Shown here in pieces: positions 1 through 6,863 of a DNA stretch of 30,086 nucleotides. Every line of letters begins with the position of its first letter. Position 1 is the stretch's first letter. The DNA is taken from IMG/VR virus record IMGVR_UViG_3300036398_001164, positions 1-30,086 of that record, one strand, 5' to 3'. The notes under the pieces are model-generated. The model made no database searches and was not told the origin of the DNA. It saw nothing but the letters and a program-made list of their open reading frames with translations. The translations under genes were made by a program, and so were the position numbers. Source of the DNA: a virus.

Positions 1-182
1 GTGCTGAGCGCTGGCTGTAGAGCCATTGACCCCACTCCTATGTAATGCCGGCAGGGTGCCTGGCGTGGTTGCTGGGATGTGTGTTGCACATTTGTTCGAA
101 TGTTTTGTGATGCCACCGGGTGGTGGGGGGTGGGTTGTGTACCGTTGCGGTGTGGGTGGGCCGCCCCCTCCCCCTCCTCCCC
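1..182. other. Non-coding GC-skewed terminal region, candidate cos/packaging region
   Basis: No convincing gene here. The plus strand has a G-rich run at about 118-134 and GGGTGGG at 154-160. This is followed by C tracts at 164-168, 170-174 and 179-183, so the minus strand carries three runs of five G. GGGC-C-GCCC around 158-166 is a short dyad. If the window is a circular genome, this stretch lies between the HNH gene and terminase small subunit, where cos sites of such phages usually sit. The cos assignment is inferred from position and base composition only. The proline-rich reading frames across it are products of the homopolymer tracts. Confidence 0.45.
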
Positions 183-515
183 CTACCGGGGTGGGATTGT
201 TTTGTTTCCCTTGCTCTGATTGCAGAACGCATGAGTGATAGCTAAGGGTGATGTCGGATCTGATGGGTACACATGATCTGCTTGTCCTGTTCCAGGTGGC
301 ACCACCCTGCCGCACAGGTAGCAGGTACCCCCCCTGGTTTTCAAAAGCATTGCCTTCTTCCTATATGTGCTGTCGTATAGGGTTGCTTTCTTTTGTTTCC
401 TTGCTGGGTCGTTGTCGCGGATTCTATTGCGAGCCTGCTCCTTCTTCAGGTGGCAGGATCTACAGGTGGCAGCGCGTGAGAGGACACCACACTCAATGCA
501 AGGTTTGTTGAACAT
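183..515 (-). CDS. HNH endonuclease, packaging-associated type
   Basis: About 110 aa. Two N-terminal CxxC pairs (CIEC, CRSC) are followed by CYLC, an ADH segment and a later HAFCNQSKGN segment, the zinc-knuckle and HNH pattern of small phage nucleases. In HK97-like phages an HNH protein coded next to the terminase genes is needed for cos cleavage and packaging (known for the family). Here it would be the gene immediately before terminase small subunit if the window ends are joined. The start ATG at 515 overlaps the stop of the upstream glycosyltransferase (TGATG). A GTG one codon upstream is an alternative. Homing-type activity cannot be excluded. Confidence 0.8.
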   Translation of the reverse strand: MFNKPCIECGVLSRAATCRSCHLKKEQARNRIRDNDPARKQKKATLYDSTYRKKAMLLKTRGGTCYLCGRVVPPGTGQADHVYPSDPTSPLAITHAFCNQSKGNKTIPPR

Positions 516-1177
516 CACTTGGTCCAGTCGTTCTCTCTGCGCATAGCCAAGTCCCAGCCTCCTTGTGACTGGTCTCCCTCTCTTTGTTTGCGGTCATACC
601 ATGTTTGGTTTCTTTGGAAGGTGGAGTTGTTGCGGAATCTGTAGGTGCTGTCGGACTTGATGGTGGATGAGTTGTCATGCCCGGTTTTCACATCAAGGTA
701 GTTGATGTAGATGCCATGGTATTCACACCGTCTCATGTAGTCAGTGTCTTCAAAGTAGGCAGGGTAGAACGCTTCATCCCAAAGGCCTACCTTCTGCACT
801 ACCTGTTCCCCTATAGCAAATGCGTGGAAGTGTGGGAAGTCTGCGAGCAGGGTGAGCTCATCAGGTTGTGCAGCGGAAAGCTTCTGCAATTCGCCAGGCT
901 GGAAGAACATATCGTTAGAGGCGAAGGTCCAATGGGTATCCATGGGAAAGAGTTTGATTCCCAGATTCCATGAGGCGGCCACACCCAGGTTTGATGGCAT
1001 AGGCAGGTAGGTGGTCTGTTCCACAGACTCTGGAATGTTCAGCTCTTGGTCCTGCTCCACATAGGCTGCACCGTTGTCAATGATGAGCAAGTGTTTGATG
1101 GGGTGGTCAAGGCTGTTTAGAAGTCGTTGAAGTAGATCGTAACGGTTCAGGACAGGGACTATCAGGTTAGGAATCAT
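515..1177 (-). CDS. GT2-like glycosyltransferase (GT-A fold)
   Basis: 220 aa. The N-terminus reads as a GT-A nucleotide-sugar binding strand (VPVLNRYDLLQRLLNSL, then IIDNG), followed by SNLGVAASWNLGI and SNDM, the latter in the place of a DxD-like metal motif. A C-terminal FEDTDYMRR segment resembles the ED acceptor or catalytic-base region of GT2 enzymes. It probably transfers a sugar from an activated donor. The acceptor is unknown. It overlaps the methyltransferase gene upstream by 11 bases and sits in a run of sugar-modifying genes at the end of the leftward operon. Virion protein or host-surface glycan modification are both possible. Confidence 0.75.
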   Translation of the reverse strand: MIPNLIVPVLNRYDLLQRLLNSLDHPIKHLLIIDNGAAYVEQDQELNIPESVEQTTYLPMPSNLGVAASWNLGIKLFPMDTHWTFASNDMFFQPGELQKLSAAQPDELTLLADFPHFHAFAIGEQVVQKVGLWDEAFYPAYFEDTDYMRRCEYHGIYINYLDVKTGHDNSSTIKSDSTYRFRNNSTFQRNQTWYDRKQREGDQSQGGWDLAMRRENDWTK

Positions 1178-1688
1178 TCAGTCCTCCAAAGACGAAGATG
1201 TGTGACAGTTCTTCGGGCTGGTCTTCCAGGTGTAGAAGTTCTACATTGTCGAACATGGTGAGGATGTCATCAACTGTGAAGTCATGCAAGTGATAGGGGT
1301 TGAAGTGTTTGGTAGGTCTTGTCGGCACTGATACCAGGATGATGCGTTTAGTTTGCTTCAGCACTGACACAAGATGGGCTGGGTCTTCCAGATGCTCTAA
1401 GGTTTCGAAGCAGACAGCAACATCAAACTGGTTCTTCGGTTGCCAGGTCATGAGATCTACACCGGACTGGAACTTGCCGAAGCTGGTGAACTCGGGGTCT
1501 GGGGTTATCTTGTCCACGCCAACATAGTCAACGCTCACCTTGTCTGCGATTAGCTTGGCACCGTAACCTACACCGCAAGCAACATCTAGCACCTTGTCAC
1601 CGGGTTTCATCCAAGATGCAGCCAACTCATACCGATACACATGGCCGGTCTGCTCTGGGAGTTGCTCCCCTGTTATGCGCTCAAACAT
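1167..1688 (-). CDS. Class I SAM-dependent methyltransferase
   Basis: 173 aa. The glycine-rich motif I is clear (VLDVACGVGYGAKLI, residues about 33-47), followed by an acidic residue in YVGVDK and by DVAVCFETLEHLED, typical of small UbiE/Methyltransf_11-like enzymes. It starts with ATG at 1688, overlapping the preceding stop by 8 bases, and is followed with overlap by the GT2-like gene. The neighbours are glycosyltransferases, so the substrate may be a sugar or glycan being built by the cassette. It lacks a DPPY or similar catalytic motif, so a DNA methyltransferase role is unlikely. The substrate assignment is inference. Confidence 0.8.
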   Translation of the reverse strand: MFERITGEQLPEQTGHVYRYELAASWMKPGDKVLDVACGVGYGAKLIADKVSVDYVGVDKITPDPEFTSFGKFQSGVDLMTWQPKNQFDVAVCFETLEHLEDPAHLVSVLKQTKRIILVSVPTRPTKHFNPYHLHDFTVDDILTMFDNVELLHLEDQPEELSHIFVFGGLNDS

Positions 1689-2340
1689 CTTTAGGATGCT
1701 TCCACCAGGTCAGGTAAGGGTTGTGGAACTCCCTGCTCGGGAACACACCAAAGTTAGGCTTCAGCTTCCAGACAAGGTAAGGGAAAGAAACCTGGTCTTG
1801 GATGGACCAGCGTAGGTTCTCTTCATGCCAGGCCTTGCCGAAGCTCCTGGCCTTGTCGCTGTTGCGCCACACAATCGCACCGCAAGCCCACAAGCCAAAC
1901 TTCTCCGGCATACCCTCAGCCCGGTAATGCGCTGTCTGCTCGCGTATCGGCCAGTCAGCATACTTAGGCCAGTCCTGACAGAACGCAGCCTCCTCATACA
2001 GGCAGGATCTATGCCACAAGTCTGGGTGCTCCCACACCACCAAGTCCTTATCCACAAGCGCTTCCTCACAGAACTCGCGGAAACCTTCACCAGTGATTTC
2101 AAAGGCTGCATCAATCCACACAGCTATCTCTGACTTCACAAAGTCAAAAGGCAACATCTTGGGAGCTTTAGCGGCCAGTCTGGGATGTTGCTCGCTTGTC
2201 ATCACAACCATGCGCCAGCCGTCAGCCTTCAGCTCCGGGTCATCAGTGAAGCAGACAGCATCATCAAAGCCATGGTGCTCTGGCAAAGGTCGCAACGGTT
2301 CAAAGTCACCGTAAAGCGCTGTTATGAGTGTGGTTGCCAA
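1681..2340 (-). CDS. TOD1/MUCI70-like (DUF616) glycosyltransferase-like protein
   Basis: 219 aa. The sequence follows the DUF616/TOD1-MUCI70 pattern: CFTDDPEL early, then AAKAPKMLPFDFVKSEIAVWIDAAFEI with a D-x-A metal-site-like WIDAA, HPDLWHRSCLYEEA, the GLWACGAIVWRN stretch and a C-terminal SIQDQVSFPYL. These proteins are predicted glycosyltransferases, often without a known substrate. The start appears to be TTG at 2340, with GGGGG five bases upstream; it overlaps the preceding gene by 19 bases. Together with its neighbours it forms a four-gene sugar-modification block. Family recognition is from memory of the motif pattern. Confidence 0.65.
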   Translation of the reverse strand: MATTLITALYGDFEPLRPLPEHHGFDDAVCFTDDPELKADGWRMVVMTSEQHPRLAAKAPKMLPFDFVKSEIAVWIDAAFEITGEGFREFCEEALVDKDLVVWEHPDLWHRSCLYEEAAFCQDWPKYADWPIREQTAHYRAEGMPEKFGLWACGAIVWRNSDKARSFGKAWHEENLRWSIQDQVSFPYLVWKLKPNFGVFPSREFHNPYLTWWKHPKDV

Positions 2341-2936
2341 AAGTTCCCCCAGAATGAGTAGCCGTCACGCATGTTCTTCACAGTCGGTTGCTTCAACCCT
2401 ATCCACCCCTCAGCCTGGTAGCGGTTCTCCACGCCCACTGGGTCAAGTGTGCGCACATAGTCTGAGCGAGCCCACCAGAAGTTTCCGGCAAAGAAGAAGT
2501 CATGATCTACATGCTCTGGCTCCCAAGACTTCAGCCAGTAAGGTCCGGCGGCCTCCACAACCTGCAACGCGGTCACGCACTCCTGCCAGCGTGTCACAGT
2601 GTCATGAGTCATGGACACCCTCCACTGTCTTGCCAGTTCGCTCCTGGAGAAAGCTCCTTTAGTGTGAGCGTAGAAGATAGCGCCATCATCCTGATGTGCA
2701 AACTCATGGACCTTCTGCAAGGTCACTTGCTCCCACCCTGTTGCGCACTCCGCAACACACACACCAGGGAGCTCCCTCTTCACCTTCTCCCGGTTCTCCG
2801 GTGAACCCACAACCCCTAGGAATAGATCGTCAAGGTTATCAATCAAACCTGATATGACTAGCTCTTCAATGTGCTCTGTGGCAGGTGTGAGCCAATCCCC
2901 ATCAGCAAAGACATGATAGAAGTGAGTCAGGCGCAC
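2322..2936 (-). CDS. Glycosyltransferase-like protein with HTKG motif
   Basis: 204 aa. It begins HFYHVFADGDW and contains IFYAHTKGAFS (residues about 87-97) and FFFAGNFWWARSDYVRTL (about 146-163). This arrangement recurs in viral and bacterial proteins annotated as glycosyltransferases or capsule-type sugar proteins. The start is GTG at 2936 with GGGG six bases upstream. It opens the leftmost block of glycan genes, directly after a 101-aa unknown. The biochemical reaction cannot be read from the sequence, and a sugar transfer role is inferred from family resemblance and from neighbours. Confidence 0.6.
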   Translation of the reverse strand: MRLTHFYHVFADGDWLTPATEHIEELVISGLIDNLDDLFLGVVGSPENREKVKRELPGVCVAECATGWEQVTLQKVHEFAHQDDGAIFYAHTKGAFSRSELARQWRVSMTHDTVTRWQECVTALQVVEAAGPYWLKSWEPEHVDHDFFFAGNFWWARSDYVRTLDPVGVENRYQAEGWIGLKQPTVKNMRDGYSFWGNFWQPHS

Positions 2937-2939
2937 TTG

Positions 2940-3245
2940 TCACCCCAAAGCCCTGTCAAAGTTCACCCAGGAGTGAATCACATTCAGGAAGTCGCGGATG
3001 GTCAGGTCTTTCATCTTCTCAAAATCCTCCTCTTCAAAGGCGAGCTCTGCTGCATCAAACAGCAGCAGGATGTCTGAACCATCCTCCCGAAGCTGTGCGG
3101 CCTTCAACTCCATCAGCAAAGCAATAGGCAGGCTAAAGAAGTTCTTAGCTACAGCCCTGAACTTGTCGGTCACAACCTCAACCGGTGGCAGGTCCGAAGA
3201 ATAGAGGGACTTGATCACCCTCAGAAAGTCTTGCTCCTCGCTCAT
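2940..3245 (-). CDS. Hypothetical acidic helical protein
   Basis: 101 aa, not recognised. It is predicted to be mainly helical, with acidic patches such as AELAFEEEDFEKMKD, and ends near a tryptophan-containing helix (VIHSWVNF). It has no cysteine motif, signal peptide or membrane segment. It starts with ATG at 3245 inside the stop of the metallophosphoesterase gene (ATGA overlap), so the two are probably translated together, and an accessory role to that enzyme is conceivable. The next gene starts four bases after its stop. No function is proposed. Confidence 0.65.
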   Translation of the reverse strand: MSEEQDFLRVIKSLYSSDLPPVEVVTDKFRAVAKNFFSLPIALLMELKAAQLREDGSDILLLFDAAELAFEEEDFEKMKDLTIRDFLNVIHSWVNFDRALG

Positions 3246-4393
3246 AGCAGGTCAATCTTTCCCCTGAAAGGTTCACCCTTGACAAGCTCAAAGCAGGTCA
3301 CAGCAGTTGTGGAGTCCCCACCGCCCCCATTCATCCTGGTAAACCAATCAGATCCGTTATCCATGGTGCTCGCCTGAACCCACCAGCGTTCCCGGCCCTG
3401 AGTCCCAGAGAACTGTTCTACCCGGTGATGGTGGAAGTGACCAGTGACCATGAGTGTTGCAGCTGCAAGATAGGTGTCATTGAAGACTGCTTTAGTCCAG
3501 AAGCTTTGGAAGGCATCCGGTCTCTGCACCTGGTGTCCATGGATCGCACCCAGAATGTGTGAGCCGTCACCAAACACATCAAAGGCGAAACCCTCATCAT
3601 GATGTTGTGGGACCAGCCAGCGCTCCACAGGCAAACCCACCTCAGTAGCGAGCCTCCTGACCTGCTGAAGAATCACAATGCCCCAGTCATCCACGCCCGG
3701 CCTGCCCACATGTTGCTTCTGTACCCGGTACTGGCAGTGATTAGATGCCACAGAACCGTAAGTGACCGGTGCATACTTGCTTGCAATCTTGATTAAATCC
3801 CAAATCAGCGCTGCTGCTACATCAGTCTGTTGCATAGGTGACAGCGTTGACATGATTGCTTGCTCCATGTCGGCTTTGTTACTGATGCCTTCCACAATGT
3901 CCCCCATGTCCAAGATGACAATGTGGTCATAGTTTCCGGCTTTCAGCTTCTCCTCAATGCGAGCATAGGAAGCTTGGATTCTCTGGATTGACTCCAGGTG
4001 TCCGCCTCGGCTGCCAAACTTGCCAATCTGGAAGTCAGCAGGACAGATCACATAGGTCCGCTGGTTCTTAGACTTCTTGACAGGTTTAGGGGTTGTCTTC
4101 TTGGCCTGTGCGTACAGAGTAGGTAGGTCGAAGTCTGTGACCTTACGCCGGAAGTGGAACCGGTACGCCGTCAACCACTGCCCATCCCAGCGTTGCCACT
4201 GAGAAGTGCGTGGAGTGCCGACAATCTCATACTCATCCGGGGAGTAACCGCGCTCCTCCAGGAACTCATCAAAGTTAGGTGCCTCCGGCAGGCCTTCAGT
4301 GGTCGCTGTTCCCTCATTGCCGTCAAACTCCAGGCCGGCTCTAAAGTCCTTTGGCGATTGGATTTTGCGTGCTGGTTCTAGATCCTCAAGCAT
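3242..4393 (-). CDS. Calcineurin-like metallophosphoesterase
   Basis: 383 aa. The N-terminal ~110 residues are a separate low-complexity/basic region ending in KKSKNQRTYVICPAD. The catalytic domain has DxQ (D120, Q122) in place of the usual DxH, GDIVEG (about 164-169), SNHCQYR in place of GNHD (about 217-223), an IHGHQ and a final GHFHHH. It therefore looks like a divergent metal-dependent phosphatase or phosphodiesterase. Such genes are frequent in actinophage replication regions, where a nucleic-acid end-processing role has been suspected. The start ATG overlaps the preceding gene by 8 bases, and its first residues MLEDLEP nearly repeat the start of that neighbour. Confidence 0.8.
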   Translation of the reverse strand: MLEDLEPARKIQSPKDFRAGLEFDGNEGTATTEGLPEAPNFDEFLEERGYSPDEYEIVGTPRTSQWQRWDGQWLTAYRFHFRRKVTDFDLPTLYAQAKKTTPKPVKKSKNQRTYVICPADFQIGKFGSRGGHLESIQRIQASYARIEEKLKAGNYDHIVILDMGDIVEGISNKADMEQAIMSTLSPMQQTDVAAALIWDLIKIASKYAPVTYGSVASNHCQYRVQKQHVGRPGVDDWGIVILQQVRRLATEVGLPVERWLVPQHHDEGFAFDVFGDGSHILGAIHGHQVQRPDAFQSFWTKAVFNDTYLAAATLMVTGHFHHHRVEQFSGTQGRERWWVQASTMDNGSDWFTRMNGGGGDSTTAVTCFELVKGEPFRGKIDLL

Positions 4394-4394
4394 G
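4379..4394. repeat. 16-bp direct repeat at gene start (copy 1; copy 2 at 4611-4626)
   Basis: TAGATCCTCAAGCATG occurs at 4379-4394 and again at 4611-4626. Each copy covers the start codon and first codons of a minus-strand gene (metallophosphoesterase and the small HTH-like gene). Extending to 21 bases (4374-4394 and 4606-4626) adds only one mismatch. Both encode MLEDL followed by an acidic or amide residue and proline. Confidence 0.9.
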
Positions 4395-4625
4395 CGGCCA
4401 CCCTACCGGACAAGAACACTTGCCCACCCGGTGTTTCCGTATAGGGGTCTCGCTAAGAGAAAGACCGCGTGCCTTCAAAGCTCGCTCCAAACCCTTATTC
4501 GACCAAGCATCCAAATCTTGGATTGCTTTGAGAAAGATTCCCTTGTCGTTCGGTTCAAAGGATTCCCACATGGTCCTGACAGCGCAAGGAAACACTCTGG
4601 CTTCCGGTTGTAGATCCTCAAGCAT
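4386..4625 (-). CDS. Small DNA-binding-like protein with C-terminal CxC
   Basis: 79 aa from ATG 4625. The central part (residues 30-66) runs LKAIQDLDAWSNKGLERAL, then a turn, then LSETPIRKHR, a helix-turn-helix-like arrangement. It ends with KCSC and a short tail. Proteins of this shape accompany metallophosphoesterase genes in many actinophages, and a DNA-binding adaptor role is plausible. A longer reading from 4637 adds four residues but the repeated MLEDL start at 4625 is favoured. It overlaps the phosphoesterase start by 8 bases. The function is unproven. Confidence 0.6.
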   Translation of the reverse strand: MLEDLQPEARVFPCAVRTMWESFEPNDKGIFLKAIQDLDAWSNKGLERALKARGLSLSETPIRKHRVGKCSCPVGWPHA

Positions 4626-4649
4626 GAAACATTCCACCTTTCATTGAGA

Positions 4650-5096
4650 CTAGGGCAAGTCTAACCCCAAAGACTCAAATAGTGGGGTTATTTTGACCGA
4701 AGCTCCGGGCTCCCGAGTGTCCGCATAACACTTCCACGCAGTCACCTTCACAACCTGGCCGTCATCCTCCCACACACCTGCATCAGTGAGAGCATCACAG
4801 ACACCCCTGACAAGCTTGTCAATGTCCGGAGGTTTGATAGGCCAAGGGCGCTGCTTGACACTAATGGTTGCAGGTCTCTCCAGAAAGAACATCACCTCTA
4901 GCTCCACCGGCCCCTGAAGTGGTGAGTGCATCTCATCCAGGATTGCCTCAGAAGCAGCATCAGTGACAGCCTTCCTCCACGCCGGCAGATACTTGGAAGC
5001 CTCAATGAAGCGGCCACCCTGCTTAGGTGAGTGTCCTATGAAGCGCTTGGACCCCTGTGGTGCAGGTCTGCCAAAGACTTCAAAAGTTAGGCTCAC
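4650..5096 (-). CDS. rusA: RusA-family Holliday junction resolvase
   Basis: 148 aa, the usual size for the family. It has the N-terminal PAPQGSKR basic loop (residues 11-18) and the acidic active-site series KPPDIDKLVRGVCDAL (D91, D93, D101) followed by VWEDDGQV (D111, D112). These enzymes act as dimers to cleave four-way DNA junctions, here likely to resolve recombination or replication intermediates before packaging. The start is GTG at 5096 with a weak AGG just upstream. It lies nine bases after a small membrane-protein gene and near SSB. Confidence 0.92.
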   Translation of the reverse strand: MSLTFEVFGRPAPQGSKRFIGHSPKQGGRFIEASKYLPAWRKAVTDAASEAILDEMHSPLQGPVELEVMFFLERPATISVKQRPWPIKPPDIDKLVRGVCDALTDAGVWEDDGQVVKVTAWKCYADTREPGASVKITPLFESLGLDLP

Positions 5097-5105
5097 CTAA
5101 CCAGT

Positions 5106-5261
5106 CTACTTGCGTGGTCTAATCAGGTTCAGTAATGCCAGAATCAACAGCAGTGCTGCGCATGCGTAACCGAAACCTGCAAGCAGGCCGTCAGCGTTCT
5201 GCGAAAGCAGAAAGTAGAGCACAGCGAGCAAGCTGAGAATCAACGCACCAGACCAGCGCAT
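5106..5261 (-). CDS. Small two-helix membrane protein
   Basis: 51 aa, beginning MRWSGALILSLLAVLYFLLSQ. Two hydrophobic helices (residues about 5-19 and 27-46) are separated by a short loop, and the C-terminus is basic (IRPRK). The ATG at 5261 shares a base with the SSB stop (TGATG), which supports real, coupled translation. The function is unknown. Such short proteins in early operons may act on the host membrane, but nothing here shows which process. Confidence 0.65.
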   Translation of the reverse strand: MRWSGALILSLLAVLYFLLSQNADGLLAGFGYACAALLLILALLNLIRPRK

Positions 5262-5641
5262 CAGAAAGGAGCGCTCTCATCAACAGCGCCACCAATGCTG
5301 GCTGTCGGCCAAGTCTCCATGATTGCTGCCTCCAAAACCTTGTCCGAAGCAACAGTCACACTCTCAGCACGCACCTTGATGGCGGCGCCTGTAGATCCGT
5401 CACGCTTCTGAAAAGTGCTGGTCCCAGTGATGCGGCCTTTCACCGTCACCTGCTTCACACCCTCCAAAGCTGTCCTGCCATCAGTGGTGATGTCATAGGT
5501 GGTCTTGTCCACCGTCTCCCACTCGCCCTGATGGTTCTTCTTGCGAACATCAATGGAAACCTTCAACGCGGTCCCCCAGTCGAACGCCTTAACATCATTC
5601 AACCAGCCAGTCAACTCAACCTGAGCCTCATTCTTGATCAT
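5261..5641 (-). CDS. ssb: Single-stranded DNA-binding protein
   Basis: 126 aa. An OB-fold pattern of strands (VELTGWLNDVKAF; TALKVSIDVRKK; VKQVTVKGRITGTSTF; AAIKVRAESVTV) is followed by a short tail ending DESAPF, which resembles the acidic SSB tip (DDDIPF in E. coli) that recruits partner proteins. It probably coats phage ssDNA and recruits host repair or replication enzymes. The start ATG at 5641 has AGAGGGA upstream. It overlaps the zinc-protein gene by 14 bases. The N-terminal sequence is divergent from bacterial SSB, so the call rests on fold pattern and tail. Confidence 0.72.
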   Translation of the reverse strand: MIKNEAQVELTGWLNDVKAFDWGTALKVSIDVRKKNHQGEWETVDKTTYDITTDGRTALEGVKQVTVKGRITGTSTFQKRDGSTGAAIKVRAESVTVASDKVLEAAIMETWPTASIGGAVDESAPF

Positions 5642-5903
5642 TGCTTTCCCTCTCTATATGACTTGGATTCGTACAATCATTGTGACCGCAACGCCTGACA
5701 CCAGGCATCACAGCCCTCCCCTCATCATCACATGGTGTGATGTCATCCGCAAGAAAGTTTCCATGCCAAGGCAGGCACTTACCCTTCTTGGTGTGAACTG
5801 TCTGCACCTTCTTAGCCCGGCAAGAAGCGCAAAGAATAGTTTTCTGTCTACTGCCACTGAGTTCCCATTCAAAACCGCAGCGCTCACAGTGGATTGTGGG
5901 CAT
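5628..5903 (-). CDS. Zinc-binding protein of a conserved actinophage family
   Basis: 91 aa. It has two CxxC pairs at the N-terminus (CERC, CASC), as in a zinc ribbon, and then the block KGKCLPWHGNF, DDITPCDDEGR, VMPGVRRCGHNDCTNPSHI. The second half matches a motif set seen repeatedly in mycobacteriophage and related phage proteins, whose role I do not know. The Cys/His arrangement in CGHNDCTNPSHI suggests a second zinc site or an HNH-like knuckle without an obvious catalytic histidine pair. It overlaps the genes on both sides, consistent with an early operon. Confidence 0.65.
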   Translation of the reverse strand: MPTIHCERCGFEWELSGSRQKTILCASCRAKKVQTVHTKKGKCLPWHGNFLADDITPCDDEGRAVMPGVRRCGHNDCTNPSHIERESNDQE

Positions 5904-6192
5904 CTAGGACAGCCCGAGCAATCTGAAGCTGTGTTTCTGTGAAGTCATAGCGCCCCACTTTAGCGCGTTTCTTCCGAGGCTTCACCGGTTCAGCAGGGGT
6001 GTCTTCAGTTATAGCTTTGGAACTATATTCAAGGCGTGCCAGGAAACGCTCCCGAGCCCAATAGTTCTCAGCCTTCTTAGTGATGATCCGCTTGAGTCGG
6101 AGCTGGTCCGGGTGACTAGGGTGCTCATGCGCAAGCTCCTCTAGATCTATGCCAAGCTCATCAGCCCAAAGGTTGTCAGTGTAGGCGCTCAC
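5884..6192 (-). CDS. Hypothetical protein next to DNA methyltransferase
   Basis: 102 aa, not recognised. It is helical and charged, with a basic central stretch (KPRKKRAKVGRYDF) and a C-terminal helix ending in AVLDAHNPL. It starts with GTG at 6192, which shares one base with the methyltransferase TAG stop, and has AGGAGAG upstream, so translation is well supported. The basic region suggests nucleic-acid contact. It is not a recognised HTH protein. Confidence 0.65.
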   Translation of the reverse strand: MSAYTDNLWADELGIDLEELAHEHPSHPDQLRLKRIITKKAENYWARERFLARLEYSSKAITEDTPAEPVKPRKKRAKVGRYDFTETQLQIARAVLDAHNPL

Positions 6193-6863
6193 TAAATCTC
6201 TCCTAGCTCAAAAACCTGCTGCGACAGTCGCACAGCCATAAGCTCACAATACTTCTCCTCAAGCTCAATGCCAATAACCATCCGCCCAAGATTCCTGGCC
6301 GCTAGAAGCGTAGACCCACTACCTCCAAAAGGATCCGCAATAACACCTTCAGGACACCTGGCAATCAGCTTCTCCATCAAACCGACAGGCTTGGGAGTAG
6401 GGTGGCCAGCATCCCTCACAGCAGTAGACCTGTGCTCCTCTGTGCTAATGACCGAGCGCATAGGTGGCGAAGTGGAGAGGAAGCCTTTGCCAAGGATGTA
6501 AATCTCTTCATCTTGTGTCATGAAAGGAGCGTTGAGTGGTCCCGGCGGTTGCCCTTTCTTGTGCCAGATAAGCCTGTGCTGTGTCTTGACCGGCTTAGGC
6601 ACTCTCCATGATCCGAAAACTACTGCCGGCTTATCGCCCCACAAGCTGAGCACATCATCCCGAGCATTTCCGTTACTGTCTCCAGCGATACCATCCTTGT
6701 GCTTGTCATAGCCCTTATTCACGCCGGTGGTAATACCTTTCCAGGCAATGCCATAAGGAGGGTCAGTGACTAGAACATCAGCCTCCAGCCACGCAGTTAC
6801 CTCCAGGCAGTCACCATGAAACAGTGTCACCAAGTCATCCTGATAGTAAGGTTTCACAGCCAT
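6192..6863 (-). CDS. DNA adenine/cytosine-N4 methyltransferase (beta-type order)
   Basis: 223 aa. The catalytic motif TDPPYG is at residues 33-38, the SAM-binding motif ADPFGGSGSTLLAAR at 176-190 and GIELEEKY just after it. DPPY before FGGSG is the beta-class order of amino-methyltransferases. HPTPKPVGLMEKLI (about 154-167) is the usual region before the SAM motif. It probably methylates an exocyclic amino group at a short site to protect phage DNA. It overlaps by 10 bases with a PD-(D/E)XK-like nuclease gene, so the pair may form a modification/cleavage unit or an anti-restriction device. The recognition sequence cannot be read. Confidence 0.9.
   Translation of the reverse strand: MAVKPYYQDDLVTLFHGDCLEVTAWLEADVLVTDPPYGIAWKGITTGVNKGYDKHKDGIAGDSNGNARDDVLSLWGDKPAVVFGSWRVPKPVKTQHRLIWHKKGQPPGPLNAPFMTQDEEIYILGKGFLSTSPPMRSVISTEEHRSTAVRDAGHPTPKPVGLMEKLIARCPEGVIADPFGGSGSTLLAARNLGRMVIGIELEEKYCELMAVRLSQQVFELGEI

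Noticed and set aside
26-238. Plus-strand frame with a poly-proline stretch, and minus-strand frame 38-232
   Set aside because: Both are produced by G and C homopolymer tracts, have no ribosome-binding site and partly overlap the HNH gene.
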